From assembly GCF_003129485.1 (NCBI RefSeq), contig NZ_QFFG01000004.1:62001-126000 (forward strand): 64,000 nucleotides of DNA, in the 5' to 3' direction. How positions within the stretch are numbered: the first letter of the stretch is position 1; every line of letters starts with the position of its first letter. This DNA is from Polaribacter aquimarinus (lineage in GTDB: Bacteria; Bacteroidota; Bacteroidia; Flavobacteriales; Flavobacteriaceae). Position numbers and translations under genes: made by a program. The notes under the pieces are model-generated. The model saw nothing but the letters and a program-made list of their open reading frames with translations, was not told the DNA's origin and made no database searches. Below, one piece after another: positions 26,670 through 34,958 of this stretch.

Positions 26670-27608
26670 TTATAAAGTTGAATCGATTTTATTTCTTTGT
26701 CTTAACGCATATAAAGAAGCATTTAATTCGAAACCTAACAACAAAATGATTGCATTTAACCACACAAATAACATTAAGATTAAAAGTGTACCAATAGAAC
26801 CGTACAACTGATTGTATTGTGCAAATTTAACCACATAAATTCCGAATAAATAAAACGTGCATAAAGAAACAACTGTTGTTAAAACTGCACCAGCAGAAAA
26901 GAATTTCACCTCTTTTCCTTGTTTGGTTCCAAATCTAAACAATAGGGAAACAATGGTAAAAATCATCACTAAAAACAATGCGTTTTTTCCTAAATTAAAT
27001 AAATTTAAATCGCTAGTATTTAACCAACCAATTTCATCTATCTTAGACAAAGCTACTTGATACAATATCAATAAAACTATGGTTACAATTAAAAATAACG
27101 ACATTAATAATGAAACCCCTAAAGACACAAAATAAGATTTAAAAACGTTTCGAACATCTGTTACGTGGTATGAATATTCAAAACCTCCAAAAATGGCATT
27201 TACACCATTGGTCATTAAAAAAATAGACAATAAAAAACCAAAAGAAAGCAAGCCACCATATTGATTATTGATAATATCACCCAAAACGGTATTGACGGCT
27301 TCAAAGGTTTGTGGAGGCAAAATTTCTTGAATAAAGGAGAATAATCCGTCTTGAAAACCTTCTATAGGAATGTATGGAATTAAGGTTAAAATGAATAACA
27401 TAAATGGAAAAACCGCCATAAAAAAACTGAATGCAATTCCACCTGCTCTTGTTGTTAATGCGCCTTCAACAATTCCGATGATATACATTTCTAAAACATC
27501 GTATAAAGACATACCTTCTAAACCTGGGATTTTTATTTTTTTCCCAAAACGTACCAAAACACAAACAATTGGTATTTTATCTAGTTTATCTTCTATTTCT
27601 TTACTCAT
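26670..27608 (-). CDS. YihY/BrkB-family inner-membrane protein
   Basis: 312 aa. Six hydrophobic helices from about residue 40 to 300 include GGIAFSFFMAVFPFMLFILTL, the conserved first helix of the YihY/UPF0761 family, and LYGSIGTLLILMLFVWLNAI, the conserved last helices. Members are multi-spanning proteins, formerly mis-labelled ribonuclease BN, with poorly known function. The N-terminal 35 residues and C-terminal RNKIDSTL are soluble. The hisS gene is 120 bases downstream in the same direction. Confidence 0.85.
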   Translation of the reverse strand: MSKEIEDKLDKIPIVCVLVRFGKKIKIPGLEGMSLYDVLEMYIIGIVEGALTTRAGGIAFSFFMAVFPFMLFILTLIPYIPIEGFQDGLFSFIQEILPPQTFEAVNTVLGDIINNQYGGLLSFGFLLSIFLMTNGVNAIFGGFEYSYHVTDVRNVFKSYFVSLGVSLLMSLFLIVTIVLLILYQVALSKIDEIGWLNTSDLNLFNLGKNALFLVMIFTIVSLLFRFGTKQGKEVKFFSAGAVLTTVVSLCTFYLFGIYVVKFAQYNQLYGSIGTLLILMLFVWLNAIILLLGFELNASLYALRQRNKIDSTL

Positions 27609-27649
27609 TTTTGAGTTACATAGTTAAATTTAGTGACAAAGTAACAAAG

Positions 27650-28012
27650 TTATTTCTGTTTTGACTTAATACTTCTAATAAAACTCGAAAGCATCCGCTC
27701 TATTTCTCTTGACAATTCATATAATTTATCTAAATTTTCTTTGTTGATGCATTTTAAATTAAAAGCAATTTCTAATTGGGTTTGTAGTTCAAAAAGTGAA
27801 GCCATAGCAATATTTAAAAAACGGAGGTAATCATTCACTCCTTCTCTACCAAAACCTTCAGAAATATTACTTGGTATTGAAATTGCACTTCTTCTTATTT
27901 GTGATGTTAAACCAAAAGTTTCTTCCTTCGGAAATACTCTAGATTCATTATAAATTTCAGTTACAAAACTCATAGATTTTTGCCAAACTAATAAATCTCT
28001 AAACGTTTTCAT
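27650..28012 (-). CDS. Four-helix-bundle protein (S23 / IVS-encoded protein family)
   Basis: 120 aa from the ATG at 28012; an eight-residue upstream extension is possible but not family-like. The opening MKTFRDLLVWQKSMSFV and the middle SQIRRSAISIPSNISEGFGR are hallmarks of the four-helix-bundle family first found as ORFs inside 23S rRNA intervening sequences. It is also distantly related to the Avd accessory proteins of diversity-generating retroelements. Here there is no rRNA, reverse transcriptase or variable repeat nearby. The gene is bracketed by ACAAAG-rich repeats and an imperfect inverted repeat (28026-28135), suggesting it arrived as a small unit. Function unknown. Confidence 0.82.
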   Translation of the reverse strand: MKTFRDLLVWQKSMSFVTEIYNESRVFPKEETFGLTSQIRRSAISIPSNISEGFGREGVNDYLRFLNIAMASLFELQTQLEIAFNLKCINKENLDKLYELSREIERMLSSFIRSIKSKQK

Positions 28013-28025
28013 TTTCTTTATTTTG

Positions 28026-28135
28026 ATAAGTAACAAAGCTAAAATAGTATCAGAGTTGCAGAGTTTTACTTGCTCCTTATTTATTTTATGACTTTGTTTC
28101 TTTGCAACTCTGTTACTCAGCTACTTTGCTACTCA
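28026..28135. repeat. Imperfect inverted repeat upstream of the four-helix-bundle gene
   Basis: CAGAGTTGCA (28051-28060) is the exact reverse complement of TGCAACTCTG (28103-28112). The flanks GTAACAAAGCT (28030-28040) and AGCTACTTTGCTAC (28120-28133) also match imperfectly in inverted orientation. The right arm runs into the 3' end of the pentapeptide-like gene. Confidence 0.5.
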
Positions 28136-28701
28136 ATAATAACCCCAAAATTAATAAGAAGTCCATCAATAGAGTTTCTACTAAACTTCGCTCCCTTGAT
28201 TTGATTTTCTTCTGGATTTATCCCAAAATTAAAAGCAGTTCTAAAATCTGATTTTTCTAGGTTTGTACTATCAAAAATAGCATTTTTTAAATCGCAATTA
28301 TCAAAAAGTGAGTTTGATATAGTACTTTCTGTAAAATCGACTTCTTCTAATTTACAATTGATAAACTTTGTATTCGGTATTTTTAATTGATAGAATGATG
28401 AATAATTTAGCTGACAATCTTTAAAAGAAAACTGCAACAAAAAAGCATCAACTTCATTAAATTTTATTCCAATTAACTTACAGTTGATAAAATGAACATC
28501 TTTAAAAGCGGTGTCTTTTACAATTGTATTGCTAAAATTACAATTGATAAACTCGCATTCTACAAATTGGATGTTTGATGCGTGAATACTTTCGAAATTA
28601 CAATTCGTAAACGTACAATTGTCATATTCTCCTTTGTTGATTTTTGTTTTGGTAAAATCAATTTTTGAGTATTCTTCACTATCAAAATAATTATTAATCA
28701 A
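28129..28701 (-). CDS. Pentapeptide-repeat-like protein
   Basis: 190 aa. Repeated five-residue units of A(D/N)LXX style run through most of the chain, for example CTFTNCNFESIHASNIQF, CEFINCNFSNTIVKDTAF and CKLEEVDFTESTISNSLF, giving a right-handed quadrilateral beta-helix. There is no signal peptide or TM, so it is probably cytosolic. Family members include DNA-gyrase-protecting proteins of the Qnr/McbG type, but many have unknown roles. The start overlaps the nadC stop by 8 bases, so it is translationally coupled to nadC in an operon. Confidence 0.85.
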   Translation of the reverse strand: MINNYFDSEEYSKIDFTKTKINKGEYDNCTFTNCNFESIHASNIQFVECEFINCNFSNTIVKDTAFKDVHFINCKLIGIKFNEVDAFLLQFSFKDCQLNYSSFYQLKIPNTKFINCKLEEVDFTESTISNSLFDNCDLKNAIFDSTNLEKSDFRTAFNFGINPEENQIKGAKFSRNSIDGLLINFGVIIE

Positions 28702-29554
28702 TTGCTTTTAAACTTAAATCCATATTGTAAACAGAGTGCGTTAAAGCCCCAGAAGAAATATAATCTACCCCACATTCAGCATATTTTCTAATGGTATCTT
28801 CGTTAATTCCACCTGATGATTCTGTTAAACAAGTATCCCCAATTAAAGCTACAGCCTTTCTAGTATCTTCGTAATTAAAGTTATCGATTAAAATTCTGTA
28901 AACTCCTTCTACAGATAATATTTCTTTGATTTCTTCTAAACTTCTTGCCTCTACAATTATCTTAATATCTAAACCTTTTTCTGCTAAATATTTCTTTGTT
29001 TTGGTGATTGCAGCTGTAATTCCGCCAGCAAAATCTATATGATTATCTTTTATCATTACCATATCATATAAAGCAAATCTGTGGTTTTCTCCTCCTCCAA
29101 TTTTTACCGCCCATTTTTCTAAAGCTCTAATTCCTGGAGTGGTTTTTCTTGTATCTAACACTTTTGTTTTTGTACCTTCTAACAGATTCGCAAAAAAAGC
29201 AGTTTTAGTTGCTATTGCGCTCATTCTTTGCATTGCATTTAATACCAAACGTTCTGCCATTAAAATAGATTGCGATTTTCCTGAAACGTAAAAAACAACA
29301 TCACCATATTTTACTTTTTCACCATCATTAATAAAAGTTTCTACTTCTAAATCAGCATCCACATAACTAAAAACTTGTTTCGCAAACGCTACTCCTGCAA
29401 TAATTCCATCATCTTTAACCAATAATTTTGCTTTTCCTTTCGCATCAGCAGGAATACAAGACAATGAAGTATGATCACCATCACCAATATCTTCACGAAT
29501 TGCATTTGTAATAATGAGTTCTAATTCTTTTTCAAATTGTTCTTTTGATATCAT
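28694..29554 (-). CDS. nadC: Nicotinate-nucleotide pyrophosphorylase (quinolinate phosphoribosyltransferase)
   Basis: 286 aa enzyme converting quinolinate and PRPP to nicotinate mononucleotide in NAD synthesis. Characteristic segments are REDIGDGDHTSLSCIP at the N-terminus, LNAMQRMSAIATKT, VLDTRKTTPGIRALEKWAV (substrate- and PRPP-binding Arg and Lys), MIKDNHIDFAGG, and the C-terminal ESSGGINEDTI and VDYISSGALTHS phosphate-binding loops. Length is standard. The nadA and nadB genes are not in the window. The pentapeptide-like gene follows with an overlap. Confidence 0.95.
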   Translation of the reverse strand: MISKEQFEKELELIITNAIREDIGDGDHTSLSCIPADAKGKAKLLVKDDGIIAGVAFAKQVFSYVDADLEVETFINDGEKVKYGDVVFYVSGKSQSILMAERLVLNAMQRMSAIATKTAFFANLLEGTKTKVLDTRKTTPGIRALEKWAVKIGGGENHRFALYDMVMIKDNHIDFAGGITAAITKTKKYLAEKGLDIKIIVEARSLEEIKEILSVEGVYRILIDNFNYEDTRKAVALIGDTCLTESSGGINEDTIRKYAECGVDYISSGALTHSVYNMDLSLKAID

Positions 29555-29586
29555 TCTTTTTTAACTTTATTCTGATGTAAAAATAG

Positions 29587-29607
29587 TAATTCATAATTCA
29601 TAATTCG
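29587..29607. repeat. 7-bp tandem repeat TAATTCA x3
   Basis: TAATTCA at 29587 and 29594, and TAATTCG at 29601, lead straight into the TAATTTTG promoter element of rlmH. Mutational growth of such arrays could create or move -7 elements. Confidence 0.6.
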
Positions 29608-29615
29608 TAATTTTG
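29608..29615 (+). promoter_or_regulatory. -7 element TAATTTTG for rlmH
   Basis: Exact TAnnTTTG match with only four bases before the ATG at 29620. Transcription would begin at or next to the start codon, predicting a leaderless mRNA. Confidence 0.5.
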
Positions 29616-29619
29616 AGCT

Positions 29620-30093
29620 ATGAAAATCAAATTACTCGCCATTGGCAAAACAGATAACAAACAGCTTATTCAATTGATTGATGAATATCAAAAGCGTTTG
29701 AAACATTATATAAAGTTTGAATTAGAAATTATTCCTGATATCAAAAACGTAAAAAATTTAAGTGAAGTTCAACAAAAAGAAAAAGAAGGAGAATTAATTT
29801 TAAACAAACTACAGAATACAGATCAGTTAGTTTTGTTAGATGATAAAGGTAAAGAATTCACCTCCATTGAATTTTCTAAATATTTGCAAAAAAAGATGAA
29901 TTCGGGTTTAAAACAATTGGTTTTAGTTATTGGCGGACCTTATGGTTTTTCTGATTTGGTTTACAAAAAAGCACAAGGACAATTGTCTTTATCAAAAATG
30001 ACATTCTCACATCAAATGATTCGTTTGTTTATTGTTGAACAATTGTATAGAGGATTTACCATTTTAAAGAACGAACCTTATCATCATGAGTAG
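29620..30093 (+). CDS. rlmH: 23S rRNA (pseudouridine-1915-N3) methyltransferase
   Basis: 157 aa SPOUT-class methyltransferase acting on helix 69 of 23S rRNA. The N-terminus MKIKLLAIGKTDNKQLIQLI, the knot glycine loop LVIGGPYGFSD and the C-terminal SKMTFSHQMIRLFIVEQLYR with NEPYHHE are diagnostic for RlmH/YbeA. Length matches exactly. The stop is immediately adjacent to the stop of the convergent XRE-type regulator gene. Confidence 0.96.
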   Translation: MKIKLLAIGKTDNKQLIQLIDEYQKRLKHYIKFELEIIPDIKNVKNLSEVQQKEKEGELILNKLQNTDQLVLLDDKGKEFTSIEFSKYLQKKMNSGLKQLVLVIGGPYGFSDLVYKKAQGQLSLSKMTFSHQMIRLFIVEQLYRGFTILKNEPYHHE

Positions 30094-30894
30094 TTAAGAA
30101 ACTCTTTTCTTTAACTGTAAAGCAATTTTATACAAAAGGATTACTTCGAAAATTTCAACTACAAACTGTGTTACTAGTGCAATTGGAGATAATATTATCA
30201 GTAATAAGCAAACTCCTGTTATAATTTCAATAATTCCAGTCCAATTAGCTAAATTTCCAAAATCTGTAAGTCTTCTTATAGCCATACCTATAATAATACT
30301 TAAAACTCCAAATGCGATTAGTTTAGATATTCCAAAAATATTTAAAAAATCTTGCCAAACATATAATGAAGTAATATCTAAAACAGAAAAAAACAAAGTA
30401 AAAACAATAATTAAAAAAGAGGCAATTTGCATTAAATAATTGTTATACATTCCTCCTACAATAACAAATCCTCTAAAAAACAAGAAAAGTGCAACAGTAG
30501 AAATAACTTTTATAACAATATAGATACTTTTAAAAGTGACACTATTTTTCTCATAACTTAAAAAATCTGCTCCAATTTCAAAAAAACCAGATAAAAAATA
30601 AACGAAACCAAAAATCATTGCAATATTTAATTGCTTATAAATTTTGTTTTTATCGATTCCTAAAAATGTATCGAATTTCCCAGGAAAATATTTTTTCTGA
30701 AAAACTTCTTCATAATCAAAACCTAAAACTTCTAAAATGGCTTTAATGGTATAACTTCTTGGAGAAACATCTCCTGCTTCAATTCTTTGAATTGTACGTA
30801 CATTAATATTACATTGTTCTACCAATTCTTCTTGAGTATAACCTTTTTGTTTTCTTAACTCTAAAATTTTCTGACCTAATTCTGGCTGTTTCAT
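30094..30894 (-). CDS. XRE-type HTH regulator with membrane domain
   Basis: About 266 aa from the Met at 30894; an ATG at 30918 is in frame but lies against a -7-like element (TAACATTG, minus 30927-30920). A Cro/C1-type helix-turn-helix at residues 1-60 (LGQKILELRKQKGYTQEELV, NVRTIQRIEAGDVSPRSYTI) is joined to about six or seven hydrophobic helices from residue 85 on. DNA-binding heads on polytopic membrane tails of this kind are common in flavobacteria and resemble membrane-tethered regulators; the signal and targets are unknown. It converges with rlmH with no gap between stop codons. Confidence 0.78.
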   Translation of the reverse strand: MKQPELGQKILELRKQKGYTQEELVEQCNINVRTIQRIEAGDVSPRSYTIKAILEVLGFDYEEVFQKKYFPGKFDTFLGIDKNKIYKQLNIAMIFGFVYFLSGFFEIGADFLSYEKNSVTFKSIYIVIKVISTVALFLFFRGFVIVGGMYNNYLMQIASFLIIVFTLFFSVLDITSLYVWQDFLNIFGISKLIAFGVLSIIIGMAIRRLTDFGNLANWTGIIEIITGVCLLLIILSPIALVTQFVVEIFEVILLYKIALQLKKRVS

Positions 30895-31092
30895 AATATG
30901 TTTTTTATTAAATTCCATACAATGTTAATTCAGTAATTTTAGATGACAAATTTTTTGATGGCTTTTTAACCCGACATTTTCACGACAAACCAATGATAAC
31001 AATACTTTTAGCGTTTTTCATTTTTTGCAATTTAAAGGATATTTTTCACTTTTAAAGTAAATTAAACTACAAAAACTCATTTATAAAATGAT

Positions 31093-31100
31093 TACATTTG
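31093..31100 (+). promoter_or_regulatory. -7 element TACATTTG for rdgB
   Basis: TAnnTTTG match 21 bases before the ATG at 31122. It overlaps an in-frame TTG at 31098, which therefore cannot be the start codon. Confidence 0.48.
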
Positions 31101-31121
31101 TTCAAAATCAATTTAATTTTA

Positions 31122-31700
31122 ATGAAACTTGTATTTGCAACAAATAATTTAAACAAACTGAAAGAAGTTCAAGAAATGTTACCCAATTCAATTCAATTAT
31201 TAAGTTTACAAGATATTAATTGTTTTGATGAAATTGCTGAAACAGAAACTACTTTAGAAGGCAATGCAAAATTAAAAGCAGATTATATTACCAATAACTT
31301 TGGTTTAAATTGTTTTGCTGATGATACAGGTTTAGAAGTTGAAAGTTTAGATGGTAAACCTGGAGTTTATTCAGCGCGTTTTGCTGGAGAACCTGCTAAT
31401 TCAGAAAAGAATATACAAAAACTACTATTAGATTTAGAAAATAAAACAAACAGAAAAGCCCAATTTAGAACTGCTGTAGCACTTAATTTAAGTGACAGAA
31501 AATTTCTTTTTGAAGGAATTTGCAAAGGTGAAATTTTACATCATAAAAAAGGAGAAAGAGGATTTGGTTATGATCCCATTTTTAAGCCTGAAGGCTATCA
31601 ATATTCTTTTTCTGAAATGTCATCCACAGCAAAAAATAAAATTTCACATCGTGGAATTGCAATTCAAAAGTTGGTCACTTTTTTAAAAAACAATAATTAG
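31122..31700 (+). CDS. rdgB: dITP/XTP pyrophosphatase
   Basis: 192 aa house-cleaning nucleotidase of the Ham1/RdgB family that hydrolyses dITP, ITP and XTP to monophosphates, keeping deaminated purines out of DNA. The N-terminus [20 protein letters not shown] contains the nucleotide-binding (T/S)xNxxK motif. [22 protein letters not shown] is the metal-binding region, and [13 protein letters not shown] and [11 protein letters not shown] are the specificity and C-terminal motifs. The start is chosen by family fit and by the promoter element upstream. Confidence 0.95.
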   Translation: MKLVFATNNLNKLKEVQEMLPNSIQLLSLQDINCFDEIAETETTLEGNAKLKADYITNNFGLNCFADDTGLEVESLDGKPGVYSARFAGEPANSEKNIQKLLLDLENKTNRKAQFRTAVALNLSDRKFLFEGICKGEILHHKKGERGFGYDPIFKPEGYQYSFSEMSSTAKNKISHRGIAIQKLVTFLKNNN

Positions 31701-31706
31701 GTTGTT

Positions 31707-31774
31707 ATTCCTGTAAAAACAGGAATCCATAATTAACCACAAATTAAAAAATAGATTCTTACTTTGGTAGGAAT
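31707..31774. repeat. REP-like double hairpin element
   Basis: ATTCCTGT-AAAA-ACAGGAAT (31707-31726) and ATTCTTAC-TTTG-GTAGGAAT (31755-31774) are two 8-bp-stem hairpins of the same GGAAT-ended type, arranged as a two-part element between rdgB and the permease gene. GAATGACAGG follows at once and runs into the permease ATG. This resembles bacterial REP/BIME units. Confidence 0.6.
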
Positions 31775-31780
31775 GACAGG

Positions 31781-32809
31781 ATGAAACAAAAAAGCTACAC
31801 AAAACATTTTATCTTTTTATCAGTTTTACTGGTTCTTTTTTTTCTATCCAATATTAGTTTAGGTTCAGTATCTATTCCAATTAAAGAGATCATAAATACT
31901 TTGTCGGGTGGTATTTCTACTAAAGAAAGTTGGGAAGCAATTATTTTTAATTTTAGATTACCAAAGGCAATTACGGCCATTTTAGTTGGGTCAGGATTAT
32001 CCATTTGTGGCCTATTAATGCAAACATTATTTAGAAATCCATTAGCTGGTCCATTTGTATTAGGTATATCATCTGGAGCTAGTTTAGGAGTTGCCATTTT
32101 AATTTTAGGTTCTTCGGTTTTTGGAGGATTTCTATTAACCAAATCAACATCGAATTGGTCATTACCAATCGCTGCGACCTTAGGAGCGCTTTTAGTTTTA
32201 TCTGCTGTGATTATCTCTGCTAATAAAGTTAAAAATACTATGTCTATTCTTATTATCGGATTGATGTTTGGAAGCTTAACATCAGCAATTATAAGTGTTT
32301 TAGCCTATTTTAGTGAAGCAGACCAAATACAGCAATACCTATTTTGGAGTTTTGGAAGTTTAGGAAATTTATCTTGGAATGAAATTTTTGTTTTTTTCAT
32401 TTTCTATACTATCGCAATTTTAGGTACATTATCGGTAATAAAACCTTTAAATAGCTTTTTATTAGGAGAAAATTATGCAAAAAGCTTAGGAATCAATGTA
32501 AAAAAAAGTAAAAATATCATTTTATTAATCACAAGTATTTTAACAGGCGTTATTACCGCGTTTTCTGGCCCAATTGCTTTTGTTGGTTTAGCTGTACCAC
32601 ATATTGCAAGAATGTTATTTGCGAGTGCAAATCATAAAATACTTTTACCAGCTGTGGCCATAATTGGAGCCATTACACTCTTAATTTGTGACAGTATTGC
32701 ACAATTACCTACAAGCGAGTTTACGCTTCCTATTAATGCAATTACATCCTTATTTGGTGCACCCATTGTGATTTGGTTACTGATAAGAAAAAAGAAGATA
32801 TTTGTATAG
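31781..32809 (+). CDS. FecCD/BtuC-family ABC permease
   Basis: 342 aa inner-membrane permease with about ten helices. The family motif region GSGLSICGLLMQTLFRNPLAGPF (residues about 68-90) and PIAFVGLAVPHIARML (about 262-277), the loop that contacts the ATPase, identify the FecCD/BtuC type for iron-siderophore, haem or cobalamin uptake. The ATPase gene follows 80 bases downstream; no periplasmic binding protein or TonB receptor gene adjoins, so the substrate cannot be fixed. The start codon directly abuts a REP-like element. Confidence 0.88.
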   Translation: MKQKSYTKHFIFLSVLLVLFFLSNISLGSVSIPIKEIINTLSGGISTKESWEAIIFNFRLPKAITAILVGSGLSICGLLMQTLFRNPLAGPFVLGISSGASLGVAILILGSSVFGGFLLTKSTSNWSLPIAATLGALLVLSAVIISANKVKNTMSILIIGLMFGSLTSAIISVLAYFSEADQIQQYLFWSFGSLGNLSWNEIFVFFIFYTIAILGTLSVIKPLNSFLLGENYAKSLGINVKKSKNIILLITSILTGVITAFSGPIAFVGLAVPHIARMLFASANHKILLPAVAIIGAITLLICDSIAQLPTSEFTLPINAITSLFGAPIVIWLLIRKKKIFV

Positions 32810-32889
32810 AATATAGTAACAAAATATAAAGAGAAAAAAAGTAGCAAAGTAAAAAAGCTAAACTTATAATCTCCGTAAACTTTGAAACT

Positions 32890-33687
32890 TTGAAAATAAA
32901 GAATGAAAATATCGTTTTAAAAACTGAAAAACTAACCATTGGTTATCAGCAGAAAAAGCAAGATAAAATTGTGGTTTCTGATATCAATTTAGAAATTAAA
33001 AAAGGAAAATTCCTCACTATTTTAGGTAAAAACGGAATAGGAAAATCGACTTTACTAAGAACAATTTCTAAAGTTCAAAAACCAATAGATGGCAAAGTGT
33101 TCATCAATCAAAAAGACATATCACAAATTTCCGAAAAAGAATTATCAAAACAACTTAGTTTAGTACTCACAGAACGATTGCCCGAAAGTCAGCTTACCGT
33201 TTACGAATTGGTGGCACTGGGTAGACAACCTTACACCAATTGGATTGACAAACTTTCTAAGACTGATGTAGAACATATAAACAGTGCTATTCATCTAACT
33301 AAAATTGAACATCTAAAAAATAAACCTTTTTACCAATTAAGTGATGGACAATTGCAAAGAGTGTTAATTGCTAGAGCTTTGGCCCAAAATACAGAAATTA
33401 TTATTTTAGACGAGCCTACTGCTCACTTGGATATGCATCATACCTTAAAAATTTTGTCGCTATTAAAAAAGTTGGTTACTGAAACTCAAAAAACCATTAT
33501 CATTTCTTCTCATGAAGTAAATTTATCTATTCAATTAGCTGATGAAATTGTTCTTATAACTGATGATAAATTACATTTTGGAACCCCTAAAACACTCATA
33601 GAAATGAATGCTTTTGACAAACTGTTCCCTAACGAGCTTATCAATTTTAACAAAAACTTACAACAGTTTGTAATCAACAAAAATTAA
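32890..33687 (+). CDS. ABC ATPase for metal-chelate or vitamin uptake (FepC/BtuD type)
   Basis: 265 aa. Walker A is GKNGIGKST (residues about 47-55), the Q-loop follows, and the signature motif is LSDGQLQRVLIARAL, with Asp in the usual second Gly position as in several FecE/FepC proteins. Walker B is IIILDEPTAHLD and the switch His is in IIISSHEVNLS. The start is taken as TTG at 32890 since the nearby ATG (32903) is out of frame; the precise start is uncertain. A run of the 8-bp AACTTTGA repeat lies immediately before it. It pairs with the upstream permease. Confidence 0.88.
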   Translation: MKIKNENIVLKTEKLTIGYQQKKQDKIVVSDINLEIKKGKFLTILGKNGIGKSTLLRTISKVQKPIDGKVFINQKDISQISEKELSKQLSLVLTERLPESQLTVYELVALGRQPYTNWIDKLSKTDVEHINSAIHLTKIEHLKNKPFYQLSDGQLQRVLIARALAQNTEIIILDEPTAHLDMHHTLKILSLLKKLVTETQKTIIISSHEVNLSIQLADEIVLITDDKLHFGTPKTLIEMNAFDKLFPNELINFNKNLQQFVINKN

Positions 33688-33688
33688 A

Positions 33689-33722
33689 TTTGAAATTACT
33701 GTAACAATTTTTATTACATTTG
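33689..33722 (+). promoter_or_regulatory. Promoter TTTG-N22-TACATTTG for the M28 peptidase gene
   Basis: TTTG at 33689-33692 and TACATTTG at 33715-33722, 22 bases apart, are slightly wider than the usual 19-21 spacing. The ATG is 33 bases downstream. Confidence 0.45.
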
Positions 33723-33755
33723 GAAACTATTCAAATTAATTAACACTTTTTATCA

Positions 33756-34790
33756 ATGAAAAAAATACCTTTTTTTTTAAGTTTTGTTGCTCTTTTAGCT
33801 TGTGGATCTAATCAAAACACAGCAAACGATAATAGTAAATATGCAGAAAAATACGCTAAGACCATTACCTCAAAAGATCTAAGTAAGCACTTGTATATTT
33901 ATGCTTCTGATGAATTTGAAGGTAGAGATACTGGAGAACCTGGTCAGAAAAAAGCAATAAAGTATTTAAAAGATTTTTATGTGAAAAGTAAAATTATATC
34001 TCCAATTGGTGATGATGATTATTTCCAAGAAGTATCAGCTGAATGGTTAAATAAAAACACAAGAAGAGGAAAATTAAAAGATTCTGAAAACGTGGTTGCT
34101 TTTATTAAAGGTTCTGAAAAACCAGAAGAAATCGTGGTAATTTCTGCCCATTTAGACCATGTAGGAACTAAAAATGGAGAAATTTATAATGGTGCTGATG
34201 ATGATGGTTCTGGTACAGTAGCCATGTTAGAAATTGCCGAAGCTTTTAAAAAAGCTGTTAAGAGAGGAAAAGGGCCAAAAAGATCTATTCTTTTTTTACA
34301 TGTAACCGGAGAAGAAAAAGGTTTATTAGGGTCTAAGTACTATACAGAAAATCCGTTGTTTCCTCTTGCAAATACAGTCTGTAATTTAAATATCGATATG
34401 ATTGGAAGAGTTGATGAAAGACACAAAGAAAACCCTAATTATATTTATTTAATTGGATCTGATAAATTGAGTACAGAATTACATACTTTATCTGAAGACG
34501 TAAATAAGAAATACACAAATATTAGTTTAGATTACAAATATAACGATGAAAACGACCCAAATCGTTTTTATTATAGGTCTGACCATTACAACTTTGCAAA
34601 ACATAATATTCCAATTATTTTTTATTTTAACGGAACCCATGCAGATTATCATAAACCTACAGACACACCAGATAAAATTAATTACGAATTGTTAGAAAAA
34701 AGAACAAGATTGGTGTTTTATACCGCTTGGGAAGTTGCTAATAAAGAAACAAGAATTATTGCAGATAAAGCAAAAAAAATAACAAAATAG
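33756..34790 (+). CDS. M28-family zinc peptidase, lipoprotein
   Basis: 344 aa. A lipoprotein signal (PFFLSFVALLAC, Cys near residue 16) anchors the protein to a membrane. Zinc-ligand motifs of the M28 family follow: SAHLDHVG (His), NGADDDGSGTVAM (bridging Asp), HVTGEEKGLLGSKYY (catalytic and ligand Glu), NLNIDMIGR (Asp) and GTHADYHKPTDT (last His). The DDEFEGRDTGEPG-like N-terminal segment is typical of bacterial M28 aminopeptidases. It has its own promoter and terminator; likely function is exopeptidase action on periplasmic peptides. Confidence 0.9.
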   Translation: MKKIPFFLSFVALLACGSNQNTANDNSKYAEKYAKTITSKDLSKHLYIYASDEFEGRDTGEPGQKKAIKYLKDFYVKSKIISPIGDDDYFQEVSAEWLNKNTRRGKLKDSENVVAFIKGSEKPEEIVVISAHLDHVGTKNGEIYNGADDDGSGTVAMLEIAEAFKKAVKRGKGPKRSILFLHVTGEEKGLLGSKYYTENPLFPLANTVCNLNIDMIGRVDERHKENPNYIYLIGSDKLSTELHTLSEDVNKKYTNISLDYKYNDENDPNRFYYRSDHYNFAKHNIPIIFYFNGTHADYHKPTDTPDKINYELLEKRTRLVFYTAWEVANKETRIIADKAKKITK

Positions 34791-34813
34791 ATTTCTTTAA
34801 AACTCAATTTTAG

Positions 34814-34838
34814 AACCACACTTTATAGTGTGGTTTTT
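34814..34838 (+). terminator. Terminator after the M28 peptidase gene
   Basis: AACCACACT (34814-34822), loop TTAT, AGTGTGGTT (34827-34835), then TTT: a perfect 9-bp stem with a U-run. Confidence 0.78.
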
Positions 34839-34890
34839 AATTTTTAGGTGTTTTTACCTATTGATTTTTTAGCTTAAAAAAACTAAATTC

Positions 34891-34942
34891 GCTAACTTTG
34901 GATATAACGAATTAAAACTCGAAATATCCAAAACTAGTTAGC
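34891..34942 (+). repeat. attC-like imperfect palindrome at the left edge of a two-gene block
   Basis: GCTAAC (34891-34896) pairs with GTTAGC (34937-34942). TTTGGATAT (34897-34905) pairs with ATATCCAAA (34924-34932). Four bases (ACTA, 34933-34936) are unpaired on one side only. Inside are an AA/AA internal loop, CGA/TCG and an 8-nt loop. A two-block stem with one-sided extrahelical bases ending in GTTAGC resembles integron attC sites, although the core is GTTAGCT rather than the strict GTTRRRY. TAACTTTG inside the left arm is also a -7 match. Confidence 0.5.
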
Positions 34943-34958
34943 TGTCATTATCTCAACT

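Noticed and set aside
27650..28012. Diversity-generating retroelement (Avd-like gene)
   Set aside because: No reverse transcriptase, template repeat or variable repeat is present; the protein fits the stand-alone S23 branch.
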